A stretch of 37,856 bases of DNA, from positions 1 through 37,856 of the forward strand of contig JAEDJV010000009.1 in the NCBI GenBank assembly GCA_016296165.1. The letters are read 5' to 3'. Below the pieces are notes generated by a model that saw only the letters and a list, made by a program, of their open reading frames with translations, was not told where the DNA came from and did not search any database. Source of the stretch: Oscillospiraceae bacterium (GTDB taxonomy: Bacteria; Bacillota; Clostridia; Oscillospirales; Ruminococcaceae). The position numbers and the translations under genes were made by a program. Below are positions 24,046 through 33,242 of this stretch, piece after piece (positions within the stretch are counted from its first letter, which is position 1; each line of letters begins with the position of its first letter).

Positions 24046-25436
24046 GTATACAGTATATAGGACTTAATCAGGTTTCAGGACCTCTTATAGCACTTGAAAA
24101 TGTTAGCGGAATAGGTTATGAAGAAGTTGCTTCAATCAGACTGGAAGACGGTACTGAAAGAATCGGCAGAGTTGTAGAGATATCCGGAGACAAGGTAATT
24201 CTTCAGGTTTTTGAAGGAACAAAAGGGCTTTCACTGAAAAATACCAAAACTTCATTTACGGGAAAGCCGCTTGAGATTCCTCTTTCCAAAGACATTTTGG
24301 GACGTGTTTTCAACGGTGCTGGTAAACCTATAGATAACCTTGGATATATTTATCCGGAAAAATTCGCTGATATAAACGGAAAACCTCTTAACCCTGTTTC
24401 GAGGACATACCCTAGAAACTATATCAGAACCGGAATCTCATCAATAGACTGTCTTATGACTCTTATCAGAGGACAGAAACTTCCTATCTTTTCCGGTTCA
24501 GGACTTTCACACAATAAACTTGCAGTACAGCTTGTAAGACAGGCTCAGATTGCGGATGACAGCGGACAGGAATTTGCAGTTGTATTCGGAGCAATGGGTG
24601 TAAAGCACGATGTTGCCGATTACTTCAGAAAAAGTTTCGAGGAAAGCGGAGTTCTTCAAAACGTTGTTATGTACATGAATCTCGCAAATGACCCTATTAT
24701 AGAAAGAATTCTTACGCCGAGATGTGCACTTACAGCTGCAGAATATCTTGCATATGAAAAAAATATGCATATTCTTGTAATTCTTACTGATATGACCTCA
24801 TATGCAGAAGCACTGCGTGAATTCAGTTCATCCAAAGGGGAGATTCCAGGAAGAAAAGGATATCCGGGATATCTTTATTCTGACCTTGCGTCACTCTACG
24901 AAAGGGCAGGTATAGTAAAAGGATCAGAAGGGAGCGTAACACAGATCCCAATTCTCACTATGCCTAATGACGATATTACGCATCCGGTGCCTGACCTTAC
25001 AGGGTATATTACAGAAGGACAGATTGTGTTTGACAGAAATCTTGATCAGACCGGCATTTATCCGGCAATCTCTGTTCTTCCTTCACTTTCACGTCTTATG
25101 AAGGATGGTATAGGTGAAGGATACACAAGGGCAGATCATTCAGCAGTTGCCAATCAGCTTTTTGCCTGTTATGCAAAAGTTCAGGAGGCAAGATCCCTTG
25201 CAGCTGTTATCGGCGAAGAAGAACTTTCCGAAACAGACAGACAGTATATGGAATTTGGCATTAAATTTGAAGAACATTTCATTAATCAGGGCTTTGATGA
25301 GAACAGAACAATAGAACAGACGCTTGATCTTGGCTGGTCTCTTCTTTCTCTTCTTCCAAAGTCTGAACTTGACAGAATAGATGAAAAGCTTCTGGCGGAA
25401 AAATATGATCCGGATGCAATAAAAAGGTTTCTTTGA
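24042..25436 (+). CDS. ntpB: V-type ATPase regulatory subunit B
   Basis: 464 residues, homologous to A but with a degenerate P-loop (FSGSGLSHNKLAVQLVRQ), as expected for the non-catalytic B subunit. Diagnostic segments are YRNYIRTGISSIDCLMTLIRGQKLPIF-like residues near 125-155, TDMTSYAEALREFSSSKGEIPGRKGYPGYLYSDL and the terminal KYDPDAIKRFL. It forms the hexamer with A. Confidence 0.97.
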   Translation: MSIQYIGLNQVSGPLIALENVSGIGYEEVASIRLEDGTERIGRVVEISGDKVILQVFEGTKGLSLKNTKTSFTGKPLEIPLSKDILGRVFNGAGKPIDNLGYIYPEKFADINGKPLNPVSRTYPRNYIRTGISSIDCLMTLIRGQKLPIFSGSGLSHNKLAVQLVRQAQIADDSGQEFAVVFGAMGVKHDVADYFRKSFEESGVLQNVVMYMNLANDPIIERILTPRCALTAAEYLAYEKNMHILVILTDMTSYAEALREFSSSKGEIPGRKGYPGYLYSDLASLYERAGIVKGSEGSVTQIPILTMPNDDITHPVPDLTGYITEGQIVFDRNLDQTGIYPAISVLPSLSRLMKDGIGEGYTRADHSAVANQLFACYAKVQEARSLAAVIGEEELSETDRQYMEFGIKFEEHFINQGFDENRTIEQTLDLGWSLLSLLPKSELDRIDEKLLAEKYDPDAIKRFL

Positions 25437-25452
25437 TTAAGGAGTTGATTTT

Positions 25453-26076
25453 GTGACTGAACAGATTTTTCCTACCAAAGGTAATCTCATAAAGGCAAAA
25501 AAGGATCTTGCTCTGTCTAAACTCGGATACGAGCTTATGGACAGAAAAAGAAATATCCTTATCAGAGAACTTATGCAGCTTGTTGATTCAGCCAATGAAA
25601 TTAGATTTGATATAGAACAAACCTATGCGGATGCATATAAAGTGCTTCAGGAGGCAAATGTTAAACTGGGATTGATCGAGACATTTGCAAAAGCTGTTCC
25701 TGTTGAAAATTCGCTTAATGTTACTTACAGAAGTGTAATGGGTGTTGAGATTCCTGTAGTGGAAATCCAGCCGGTATCATATATTGCTCCGTTTGGATTT
25801 TATGATACTGATTCATGTCTTGATGAGGCATATATACTTTTTACAAAAGTAAAAATAATGACAGCTAAACTTGCTGAAGTAGAAAACGGTATTTTCAGGC
25901 TTGCTGCTGCGATAAAGAAAACTCAGAAACGTGCGAACGCTCTGAAAAATATACTTATTCCGAAGTTTATCGGAATCTCAAAATATATCAGCGACAGTCT
26001 TGAAGAAAAGGAACGAGAAGAATTTTCAAGACTTAAGGTGATCAAGACACAGAAATCAAAAAAAAACGGAGAATAA
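25453..26076 (+). CDS. ntpD: V-type ATPase subunit D (central shaft)
   Basis: 207 residues, mostly two long helices. The N-terminus PTKGNLIKAKKDLALSKLGYELMDRKRNIL is the family signature, and KKTQKRANALKNILIPKF near residue 160 is the conserved second helix. GTG start with AAGGAGT upstream. It is the last ATPase gene; the ABC-F gene starts 3 bases after its stop. Confidence 0.95.
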   Translation: MTEQIFPTKGNLIKAKKDLALSKLGYELMDRKRNILIRELMQLVDSANEIRFDIEQTYADAYKVLQEANVKLGLIETFAKAVPVENSLNVTYRSVMGVEIPVVEIQPVSYIAPFGFYDTDSCLDEAYILFTKVKIMTAKLAEVENGIFRLAAAIKKTQKRANALKNILIPKFIGISKYISDSLEEKEREEFSRLKVIKTQKSKKNGE

Positions 26077-26079
26077 TTG

Positions 26080-27873
26080 ATGTTAATTTCAGCGGAAAAT
26101 ATCTCAAAAAATTATGGAATGAAACAGTTGCTTGATAGTGTTTCACTATATCTGAACGAAGGTGACAGGATAGGAATTATCGGCATTAATGGTACCGGTA
26201 AGAGTACTTTACTTAAAATACTTGCTGGCGTCACACATCCTGATAGTGGTAATATTTCATCCAAACCTGATCTGCAGATTTCATATCTTCCGCAGGATCC
26301 TGTTATGAATGAAGAATATACTGTTCTCGAACAGGTTCTTTCAGATATGCCTTCGGAATACAGAGAAGTGAGTGAATATGAAGCCAAAAGCATGCTTGGA
26401 AAACTTGGAATAAATGATTATTCTGCTAAAGTAGGCACGCTTTCAGGTGGTCAGCGCAAGAGAGCTGCTCTTGCATCTGCACTTATTCATCCGGCAGATG
26501 TACTTATTCTTGACGAGCCGACAAACCATCTTGACAGTGAGATGGTTACATGGCTTGAAAACAGACTTAACAAATTTACCGGTGGTATTGTTATGATTAC
26601 TCATGACAGATATTTTCTGGAAAGAGTAGTTACGAAGATAACAGAACTTTCGCGTGGAAAACTATATACATATGAAGCTAATTTCTCAAGATACCTTGAA
26701 CTTAAGGCACAGAGAGAAGAAATGGCAGAGGCAAGTGAGAGAAAAAGACAGTCGGTGCTAAGGCGTGAATATCAGTGGATTATGCGTGCTGCACGTGCGA
26801 GAGGTACCAAGAGTAAAGACAGAATAGAAAGATATTATGATTTGAAATCCCGGTCCGCACCGGAGTACGATGATACTGTAAAAATCTCAGCTCTTTCAAG
26901 CAGGCTTGGAAAAAAGACTATTGATTTAAAAAATATCAGCAAGAGCTATAGTGGAAAAAAGGTTGTTGATGGTTTCTCGTATATAATTTTAAGGAATGAC
27001 AGAATAGGTATAATCGGTCACAACGGCGCCGGAAAATCTACTCTTCTGAATATGATAGCCGGAAGACTTCAGCCAGACAGCGGTGAAGTTGAAACAGGTG
27101 AAACAGTCAGTATAGGGTATTTTACACAAACATCAGCGGAACTTGATGAAAATCAGAAAGTATTTGATTTTATACATGACATTTCTGACTCTGTAAAGAC
27201 ATCTGAAGGTACATTTTCAGCTTCTCAGATGCTTGAACGTTTCCTGTTTTATCCGGATCTTCAGCAGAGTCTTATAGGCAGATTAAGCGGCGGGGAAAAG
27301 AGAAGACTTTATCTGTTAAGTATTCTTATGGAAGCTCCGAATATTCTGCTTCTTGATGAACCTACCAATGACCTTGATATAGAAACACTCAGAATACTTG
27401 AGGATTATATAGATGAATTTCCGGGTGCTGTAGTTTCTGTTTCACACGACAGATATTACCTTGATAAAATTGCACGTTCAATTTTCGAGGTGGGCGATGA
27501 TGGTAAAATAACATGCTATACCGGTAATTACAGTGATTATTATGAAAAAGTTAAGGACAGAAAAAAAGAAGAAAAGTCAGTAGTAAAAACAGCAGCATTT
27601 GAATCTGTAGAGCCGGCAAAAAGAACCCATGCACTTAAATTTTCATTTAAAGAACAGCGCGAATATGAGACAATAGACAGTGATATTGAAAAACTGGAAA
27701 ATATGATTGCAGAATGTGAATCAGAGATTGCCAGTCAGACAAGTGATTATGTTAAGCTTCAGGAACTCATGGATAAAAAATCACAGCTTAGTGAAGAACT
27801 TGACCAAAAAACAGAGAGATGGATATATCTGAATGATCTTGCAGACAGGATTGAGGCTGAAAAAAACAGATAA
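26080..27873 (+). CDS. ABC-F family ATPase
   Basis: 597 residues, two tandem ABC ATPase domains without membrane helices. Walker A motifs are GINGTGKST (35-43) and GHNGAGKST; signatures are LSGGQRKR and LSGGEKRR; Walker B includes ILDEPTNHLD and LLDEPTNDLD, diagnostic of ABC-F. An inter-domain linker with many Arg residues (about 200-270) would reach the ribosome P site. The C-terminus is a coiled coil (KLENMIAECESEIASQ). ABC-F proteins act on ribosomes as translation factors or antibiotic-protection proteins. The ATG at 26080 is preferred over the TTG 3 bases before it. Likely translationally coupled to the V-ATPase genes. Subfamily uncertain (YdiF/Uup-like). Confidence 0.93.
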   Translation: MLISAENISKNYGMKQLLDSVSLYLNEGDRIGIIGINGTGKSTLLKILAGVTHPDSGNISSKPDLQISYLPQDPVMNEEYTVLEQVLSDMPSEYREVSEYEAKSMLGKLGINDYSAKVGTLSGGQRKRAALASALIHPADVLILDEPTNHLDSEMVTWLENRLNKFTGGIVMITHDRYFLERVVTKITELSRGKLYTYEANFSRYLELKAQREEMAEASERKRQSVLRREYQWIMRAARARGTKSKDRIERYYDLKSRSAPEYDDTVKISALSSRLGKKTIDLKNISKSYSGKKVVDGFSYIILRNDRIGIIGHNGAGKSTLLNMIAGRLQPDSGEVETGETVSIGYFTQTSAELDENQKVFDFIHDISDSVKTSEGTFSASQMLERFLFYPDLQQSLIGRLSGGEKRRLYLLSILMEAPNILLLDEPTNDLDIETLRILEDYIDEFPGAVVSVSHDRYYLDKIARSIFEVGDDGKITCYTGNYSDYYEKVKDRKKEEKSVVKTAAFESVEPAKRTHALKFSFKEQREYETIDSDIEKLENMIAECESEIASQTSDYVKLQELMDKKSQLSEELDQKTERWIYLNDLADRIEAEKNR

Positions 27874-27950
27874 AGGATAATTAAATAAATCACGAATAAT
27901 AATCCATATACAGCAGATAATAATTTTATAAAAATATTGGAGTGCTGTTT

Positions 27951-28640
27951 ATGGATTATTTCAAGATAATACTTTCTTCTGTTTTTTCGATTGCTTTTCT
28001 TTTTTTTATTACGAAAATAATAGGAAACAGACAGATGTCTCAGTTTAGTATGTTCGATTATATCAATGGTATAACTGTTGGCTCGATTGCGGCAGAAGCA
28101 GCAACTAATCTGGACAAGAATCCTTTGTTCCCGTTTATTGCAATGGCTGTATATGCAACAGCAGGAATTGTTTTACCGTACATTTCAAACAAAAATCTGA
28201 AAGCCAGGTATTTTCTGGAAGGAAGACCGTGTGTATTATTTGATCATGAAAAGTTTTATACTGAGAACATGAAAAGACAGAGGATAGATGTTGATGAAAT
28301 TCTTTCTGAGTGCAGATATCAGGGATATTTTGATATAAAAGATATAGATACTATTTTGCTTGAACATAACGGTAAGATAAGTGTCCTCCCAAAATCTGAA
28401 AAGAGAAATGCTATTCCTTCAGATTTTAACATAAAACCTGAAAAGGATTGTATGGCTCAGGTTGTTATTTATGAGGGTATTGTACTGAATGAAAATCTGA
28501 AACACACAGGGAACAATGATGTATGGCTTAATAATCAGCTTGCAGATCAGAAAACAGATCTTAAGGATGTATTTATAGGAATGTGTGACGGAAATAATAA
28601 ACTGAATATCTACAGGGAAAACAGAAGGAATATAATGTAA
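27951..28640 (+). CDS. DUF421 (YetF-type) membrane protein
   Basis: 229 residues. Three N-terminal membrane helices (YFKIILSSVFSIAFLFFITKIIG and two more), with the family motif IGNRQMSQFSMFDYINGITVGSIAAEAA. The rest is a soluble cytoplasmic DUF421 domain (PCVLFDHEKFYTENMKRQRIDVDEILSECRYQG). YetF/YdfR-type homologues are linked to spores in Bacillus; their biochemistry is not settled. ATG 27951 has GGAG 8 bases upstream and is preferred over the in-frame GTG at 27942. It is 77 bases after the ABC-F gene. Confidence 0.9.
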   Translation: MDYFKIILSSVFSIAFLFFITKIIGNRQMSQFSMFDYINGITVGSIAAEAATNLDKNPLFPFIAMAVYATAGIVLPYISNKNLKARYFLEGRPCVLFDHEKFYTENMKRQRIDVDEILSECRYQGYFDIKDIDTILLEHNGKISVLPKSEKRNAIPSDFNIKPEKDCMAQVVIYEGIVLNENLKHTGNNDVWLNNQLADQKTDLKDVFIGMCDGNNKLNIYRENRRNIM

Positions 28641-28649
28641 ATGTTTGTC

Positions 28650-28680
28650 AGCGGCCGGTCGAATCAGTATCAGCCGCTTT
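28650..28680 (+). terminator. weak terminator
   Basis: AGCGGC / GCCGCT with a 17-base loop, followed by TTATT. The stem is only 6 bp and the U-tract is short, so partial read-through into the next operon is likely. Confidence 0.45.
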
Positions 28681-28709
28681 ATTAATCTGAATGACTGGAG
28701 TGATTTGAT

Positions 28710-29957
28710 TTGGAGGGTATAATTAAGGCAGATGCGTTGATTATCGGAGGGGGTGCGTCAGGTATTTCTGCCGCACTTGAAATAAAACGGATATGTCCGG
28801 ACTCAGAAGTAGTGATTGCCGAGAGACTTGACAGAACAGGAAAAAAAATTCTTTCAACAGGTAATGGAAGATGTAATCTAAGTAACAAAAATATTTCAAA
28901 TGACAATTACCATGGAACGGTTCAGAATATTATGGAAATAATACATAACACTCAGTCTTCTGAGGACTTTTTTATGTCTCTTGGTGTTCCGTGCGTCTCT
29001 GATGATGAGGGAAGAATCTATCCGTACAGTAAGAGTGCAGCTTCTGTTCTGACTTCACTAAGGATAAAGTTAAAGTCAGAAAACATTAAAGAAATATGCG
29101 GATTTAATGCTGTAAATATTGAAAAGAACCAAAACGGGTATATAGTAACATCAGAAGACGGCAGAGAAATATACTGCAGAAAAATAATAGCTGCATGCGG
29201 GGGATACGCTTCTCCGTCTAACGGCACAGATGGAAGGGCATTGAAAATGTTCAGGGACATGGGCTATCACACCAGTAAAATATGTCCTGCGGTTGCACCT
29301 TTGAAAGTAAGTCCCGAGCAGGTAAAAGGTCTGAAAGGTGTAAGGGTTTACGGTTGTGTTTCTGCAGTCTCAGAAGGAAAAGTTCTGAAAAAGGAAACGG
29401 GTGAAATACAGTTTACAGAAAATACAGTTTCAGGGATATGTGTTTTTAATCTTGCTTGTTTGTTTTCCCGGTATGAAGGGAAGCTGGATCTTAAGGTTGA
29501 TTTAATGCCCGACATGAGTAAAAATGACACAATGAAACTACTGCATGAAATAAAAAAAGCCAGAAATACATGTACACTTGAAGAGTATCTTAATGGTTTG
29601 TTTGTGAAAAATCTGGCCGTATATATAGTTAAAAGAAGCGTTCGTCGTCCGCTTACAGATATAGTAACTAAACTTTCGGAAGACGAATTGTCTGTTATTG
29701 CTTCATGTATAAAGTCACTTGAGTTTAAAGTTACAGGATGTTCTTCATGGCAGAATGCACAGGTGACATCAGGTGGAATAAGCGGATTAGCCGTTGACAG
29801 ATTTCTCATGTCCAAAAAAGATGATGGAATATATTTTGCCGGAGAAATACTTGATGTTGACGGAGACTGCGGAGGCTACAATCTTGAATGGGCATGGTCA
29901 TCCGGCAAATGGGCGGGGAAACACTGCGCAGAAACAATAAAAAAATCAAAGAGGTAA
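28710..29957 (+). CDS. HI0933/YhiN-family FAD-dependent oxidoreductase
   Basis: 415 residues. N-terminal FAD-binding LIIGGGASGISAALE, followed by the family's GKKILSTGNGRCNLSN, and the C-terminal GEILDVDGDCGGYNLEWAWSSGKWAG, which contacts FAD. The clostridial BaiN enzyme of bile-acid metabolism belongs to this family, but most members have no known substrate. The start is TTG at 28710 with GGAG 9 bases upstream; there is no suitable ATG before the FAD loop. Followed after 3 bases by the transporter gene, so the two are surely one operon. Confidence 0.9.
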   Translation: MEGIIKADALIIGGGASGISAALEIKRICPDSEVVIAERLDRTGKKILSTGNGRCNLSNKNISNDNYHGTVQNIMEIIHNTQSSEDFFMSLGVPCVSDDEGRIYPYSKSAASVLTSLRIKLKSENIKEICGFNAVNIEKNQNGYIVTSEDGREIYCRKIIAACGGYASPSNGTDGRALKMFRDMGYHTSKICPAVAPLKVSPEQVKGLKGVRVYGCVSAVSEGKVLKKETGEIQFTENTVSGICVFNLACLFSRYEGKLDLKVDLMPDMSKNDTMKLLHEIKKARNTCTLEEYLNGLFVKNLAVYIVKRSVRRPLTDIVTKLSEDELSVIASCIKSLEFKVTGCSSWQNAQVTSGGISGLAVDRFLMSKKDDGIYFAGEILDVDGDCGGYNLEWAWSSGKWAGKHCAETIKKSKR

Positions 29958-29960
29958 TGT

Positions 29961-31439
29961 ATGGAGAATGAAAAAAGAGAAAAATTCGGATCCAGACTGG
30001 GATTCATTCTTGTATCCGCAGGATGTGCGGTTGGACTGGGTAATGTATGGAAGTTTCCGTATATATGCGGAATGAACGGAGGAGCAGCTTTTATACTTGT
30101 ATATCTGGGATTTCTTCTGCTCCTTGGTCTTCCGATTCTGATAAGTGAGTTTGCAATAGGACGTGGGAGTGGAAAGAGTGTCGGAAGTGCGCTTGAACTA
30201 CTTTCTCCTGAAGGAACAAAATGGCATCATTTCAAATGGTTTGCTTATGCCGGGAATTACCTGCTTATGATGTTTTATACTATGGTTGCCGGATGGATGA
30301 TGAATTATGTGAAAATAATGGTGTCAGGAAAACTAACAGGACAATCCCTGGAAAGTATAGAAGGCGAATTCGAAAGTATGCTTGCGTCTCCGGGAGTCAT
30401 GATGTTCTGGACATGTGTAACTATTTTTCTTTGTATTGGGGTTTGTGCTCTTGGTTTGAAAAATGGTGTTGAGAAAATTACAAAAATCATGATGATTCTG
30501 TTAATGATTCTTATGGTTATAATGGCAATCAATTCGCTATTCCTGAAAAACAGTTCTGAAGGAGTAAAATTCTATCTTGTCCCTGATTTTAAACGGATGG
30601 GAGAACAGGGAATAGGTAATGTCATGTTTGCTGCTATGACTCATGCTTTTTTCACTATAAGTGTTGGTATGGGTTCAATGGAGATATTCGGAAGTTATCT
30701 TTCAAAGGAAAGAAAACTTACCGGAGAGGCAATAAATGTTGTAACACTTGATACTTTGATTGCACTTACAGCGGGCATAATAATTATTCCGGCATGTTTT
30801 GCATATAATGTAAGTCCGGACGCTGGTCCTTCACTGCTTTTCATTACTCTTCCAAATGTTTTTAACCATATGCCTGCTGGTCAGATCTGGGGAATAATGT
30901 TCTTTGTTTTCATGTCATTTGCAGCCCTTTCTACTGTAATAGCTGTTTTTGAAAATATAATAGCAATGAGCATGGATATATTTGACTGGAACCGAAAAAA
31001 ATCCCTTATTGTTAATCTTATTGGAATAACGGTTCTGTCAGCCCCTGCAGTACTTGGATACAATATTTTATCGGATATAAAACCTATCGGTGAAGGGTCA
31101 ACTATAATGGACCTTGAAGATTTTATCGTGTCTTATAATATACTTCCTCTGGGAAGCCTTCTGTACATTCTGTTCTGTACAAGTGAAAACGGCTGGGGAT
31201 TTGAGAATTTCTTAAAAGAGACGGATACAGGTACAGGTGTGAGTTTTCCGAGAATAATAAAAAATTACATGAAATATGTCCTTCCTGCTGTCATTCTGGT
31301 AATTTATTTTAAGGGATACTATGATATGTTTTCTCCGTGCGGTACAGCAACACTTACTGTATGGATGATGTTTGCTTTAATTCTGGCGTCATTTATTATA
31401 TGGCTTGCAGTCGGAAAACCACGAAAAAACAAAGGTTGA
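29961..31439 (+). CDS. sodium-dependent transporter, NSS (SNF) family
   Basis: 492 residues, about 12 membrane helices. The first helix carries the family signature AVGLGNVWKFPYICGMNGGAAF, with the unwound Gly region that binds Na+ and substrate. LPILISEFAIGRGSGKS follows. NSS proteins import amino acids or related amines with Na+. The LeuT-like size suggests an amino acid or tryptophan-type substrate, which cannot be fixed here. Co-transcription with a flavoprotein is unusual and may hint at a shared amine or amino-acid-derived substrate (inference). Confidence 0.93.
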   Translation: MENEKREKFGSRLGFILVSAGCAVGLGNVWKFPYICGMNGGAAFILVYLGFLLLLGLPILISEFAIGRGSGKSVGSALELLSPEGTKWHHFKWFAYAGNYLLMMFYTMVAGWMMNYVKIMVSGKLTGQSLESIEGEFESMLASPGVMMFWTCVTIFLCIGVCALGLKNGVEKITKIMMILLMILMVIMAINSLFLKNSSEGVKFYLVPDFKRMGEQGIGNVMFAAMTHAFFTISVGMGSMEIFGSYLSKERKLTGEAINVVTLDTLIALTAGIIIIPACFAYNVSPDAGPSLLFITLPNVFNHMPAGQIWGIMFFVFMSFAALSTVIAVFENIIAMSMDIFDWNRKKSLIVNLIGITVLSAPAVLGYNILSDIKPIGEGSTIMDLEDFIVSYNILPLGSLLYILFCTSENGWGFENFLKETDTGTGVSFPRIIKNYMKYVLPAVILVIYFKGYYDMFSPCGTATLTVWMMFALILASFIIWLAVGKPRKNKG

Positions 31440-31442
31440 TAC

Positions 31443-31471
31443 TTGACAATATGGCAAAATTATGATATCAT
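31443..31471 (+). promoter_or_regulatory. promoter of the GH5 gene
   Basis: TTGACA at 31443-31448, 17-base spacer, TATCAT at 31466-31471. The -35 begins 4 bases after the transporter gene's stop. About 65 bases before the GH5 start. Confidence 0.78.
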
Positions 31472-31535
31472 ATATCTATTATTGTGAATTTTTTTTGTAA
31501 AAATATCAAAGTACAAATAGGGGGAAAATCAAAGT

Positions 31536-33128
31536 ATGGATCAGTTTAATGGTTTCATACACACAGATGGCAGGTTTCTCAAAGATGAGTCCGGAAAGAA
31601 AGTCCTTATAAAAGGAATGGCATTTGGAAACAATGTCTGGGAAAATCCTTCAGAACCACCCGTTAATCAGCACCATACCCGGGAAAGCTATGCGGAACTC
31701 GCGGTTATGGGATTTAATTCAGTTCGCTTTTATCTGAATTACGGGCTTTTTGAAGATGATAATAATCCGTATGTGTACAAAGAGTCCGGATTTGAATGGA
31801 TAGATAAAAATATTTCGTGGGCTCGGGAAAACGGTATGCGACTGGTTCTTAACATGCATTATCCTCAGGGGGGTTATCAGTCACAGGGAGCCGGACATAA
31901 ATTATGGGAAGATAAAGAAAATCAAAACCGGCTTGTTGCACTATGGAGAGAGATATCCCGAAGATACAAGGATGAAATTGGTATTATTGGATATGGAATT
32001 CTCAATGAACCTGTTGTTCCGGCTTCGGATGCTGATCTTGGAACTGATAAATGGGCAGCGCTTATGGAAACAATGATTGAAGCTGTCAGAGAATCAGATA
32101 AAAATCATATTATTTTCCTTGAAAATATACTTGCCTTTCAGGATGAAGCCTCATATGAGATGGACTGGAATACAAAAAATGATAAGCATAATTTTGCTGT
32201 CTCATCAACAAGAGAAAATATCGTTTATGAATTTCACTTTTATTCACCGTTTACATTCACTCATCAGGGACTTAGCTGGACTAATGCCAGTGAGTTTAAC
32301 AAGATTTATCCTAATGAGGAAGACGTATTTGCAACAGGTGTGAGCTGGCATGGAGGTGCGTTTAACGGAGAACAGTGTGATATAGACAACCCTGAATGGC
32401 AGTACAGGGAAAGCGAACCTGTAACTGTTACAGATGATAATCAGATAATAAACTATGTTTTTCAGGCATGTGACATAGGCGAAGACGGAGCCGCTTATAT
32501 CGATGACATAAAACTTAAAGAATTTGATTCTGATGGAAAAGAAACGAGAACCATATATGCAACTAACTTTGATGACGATATGTGTTCAATGTATTTTTGG
32601 GCAAGCAATAATATTGGTTCAGGTGAGTATGTAAGTACAAAGGGAAGAAAAAAAGGCGGCAGTTATCTTGTAAAAGGAACGACAGATGATGCCAGCGGAA
32701 GTATTGGATTTTTCAGACCTGTAAAAGGCTGCAGTTATAAGGCCAGCGGATATTTCAGAGTGTGCAGCTCAAATGAATCAGCTACTATACGTCCGAGAGT
32801 TGATATATATAAGGCAGAATCAATCTCTTTCCTTAACAAGGATTTTCTCAGAAAAAATATTAAATCATATGTTGATTTTTCTGAAAAATATAATGTGCCT
32901 GTTTACTGCGGAGAATTCGGTACAGGTTCTCTAAGTTTCAGGGATGATAAAGGCGGGGACAAATGGGTTGAAGATGTTATAGATTTATTTAATGAATACA
33001 TAATCAGTTATAATTATCATACTTATCATGAAGAATCTTTTGGACTATATTTAAACAGCACATTTGAACTTCCGGATAATAGAAATGAACTTCTTTATGA
33101 TGTTCTTTGCAGAAAAGTTTCAAAATAA
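31536..33128 (+). CDS. GH5-family glycoside hydrolase with inserted CBM-like module, no signal peptide
   Basis: 530 residues. The TIM barrel of glycoside hydrolase family 5 is split. Residues 1-260 hold the first strands with acid/base Glu158 in GILNEPV and His234/Tyr236 in YEFHFYSPF. Residues about 435-530 hold the last strands with nucleophile Glu460 in VYCGEFG. Between them (about 265-430) lies a beta-rich insert with the YIDDIKL motif common in CBM4/CenC-like modules and a second FDDDMCSMYFW start, looking like a jelly-roll carbohydrate-binding domain. The N-terminus MDQFNGFIHTDGRFLKDESG is not a signal peptide, so the enzyme probably works in the cytoplasm on imported oligosaccharides, or is exported by another route. 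Substrate (beta-glucan, mannan or xyloglucan) is not determined. Confidence 0.87.
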   Translation: MDQFNGFIHTDGRFLKDESGKKVLIKGMAFGNNVWENPSEPPVNQHHTRESYAELAVMGFNSVRFYLNYGLFEDDNNPYVYKESGFEWIDKNISWARENGMRLVLNMHYPQGGYQSQGAGHKLWEDKENQNRLVALWREISRRYKDEIGIIGYGILNEPVVPASDADLGTDKWAALMETMIEAVRESDKNHIIFLENILAFQDEASYEMDWNTKNDKHNFAVSSTRENIVYEFHFYSPFTFTHQGLSWTNASEFNKIYPNEEDVFATGVSWHGGAFNGEQCDIDNPEWQYRESEPVTVTDDNQIINYVFQACDIGEDGAAYIDDIKLKEFDSDGKETRTIYATNFDDDMCSMYFWASNNIGSGEYVSTKGRKKGGSYLVKGTTDDASGSIGFFRPVKGCSYKASGYFRVCSSNESATIRPRVDIYKAESISFLNKDFLRKNIKSYVDFSEKYNVPVYCGEFGTGSLSFRDDKGGDKWVEDVIDLFNEYIISYNYHTYHEESFGLYLNSTFELPDNRNELLYDVLCRKVSK

Positions 33129-33151
33129 ACACACATAGTTTTGTATTCAAT

Positions 33152-33231
33152 ATCCTGAAATCACCTTGATAGTATCAGTTGCATTGGGTTTATGGTTACC
33201 GTTATTGATTAAGGTGATTTCAGGATTTTTT
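33152..33231 (+). terminator. terminator-like element: 16-bp perfect stem with 43-base loop
   Basis: ATCCTGAAATCACCTT (33152-33167) pairs perfectly with AAGGTGATTTCAGGAT (33211-33226), followed by a T-run to 33231. The 43-base loop is long for a simple terminator. It probably ends the GH5 transcript just before the promoter of the next gene. Confidence 0.7.
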
Positions 33232-33242
33232 AATAATATATA

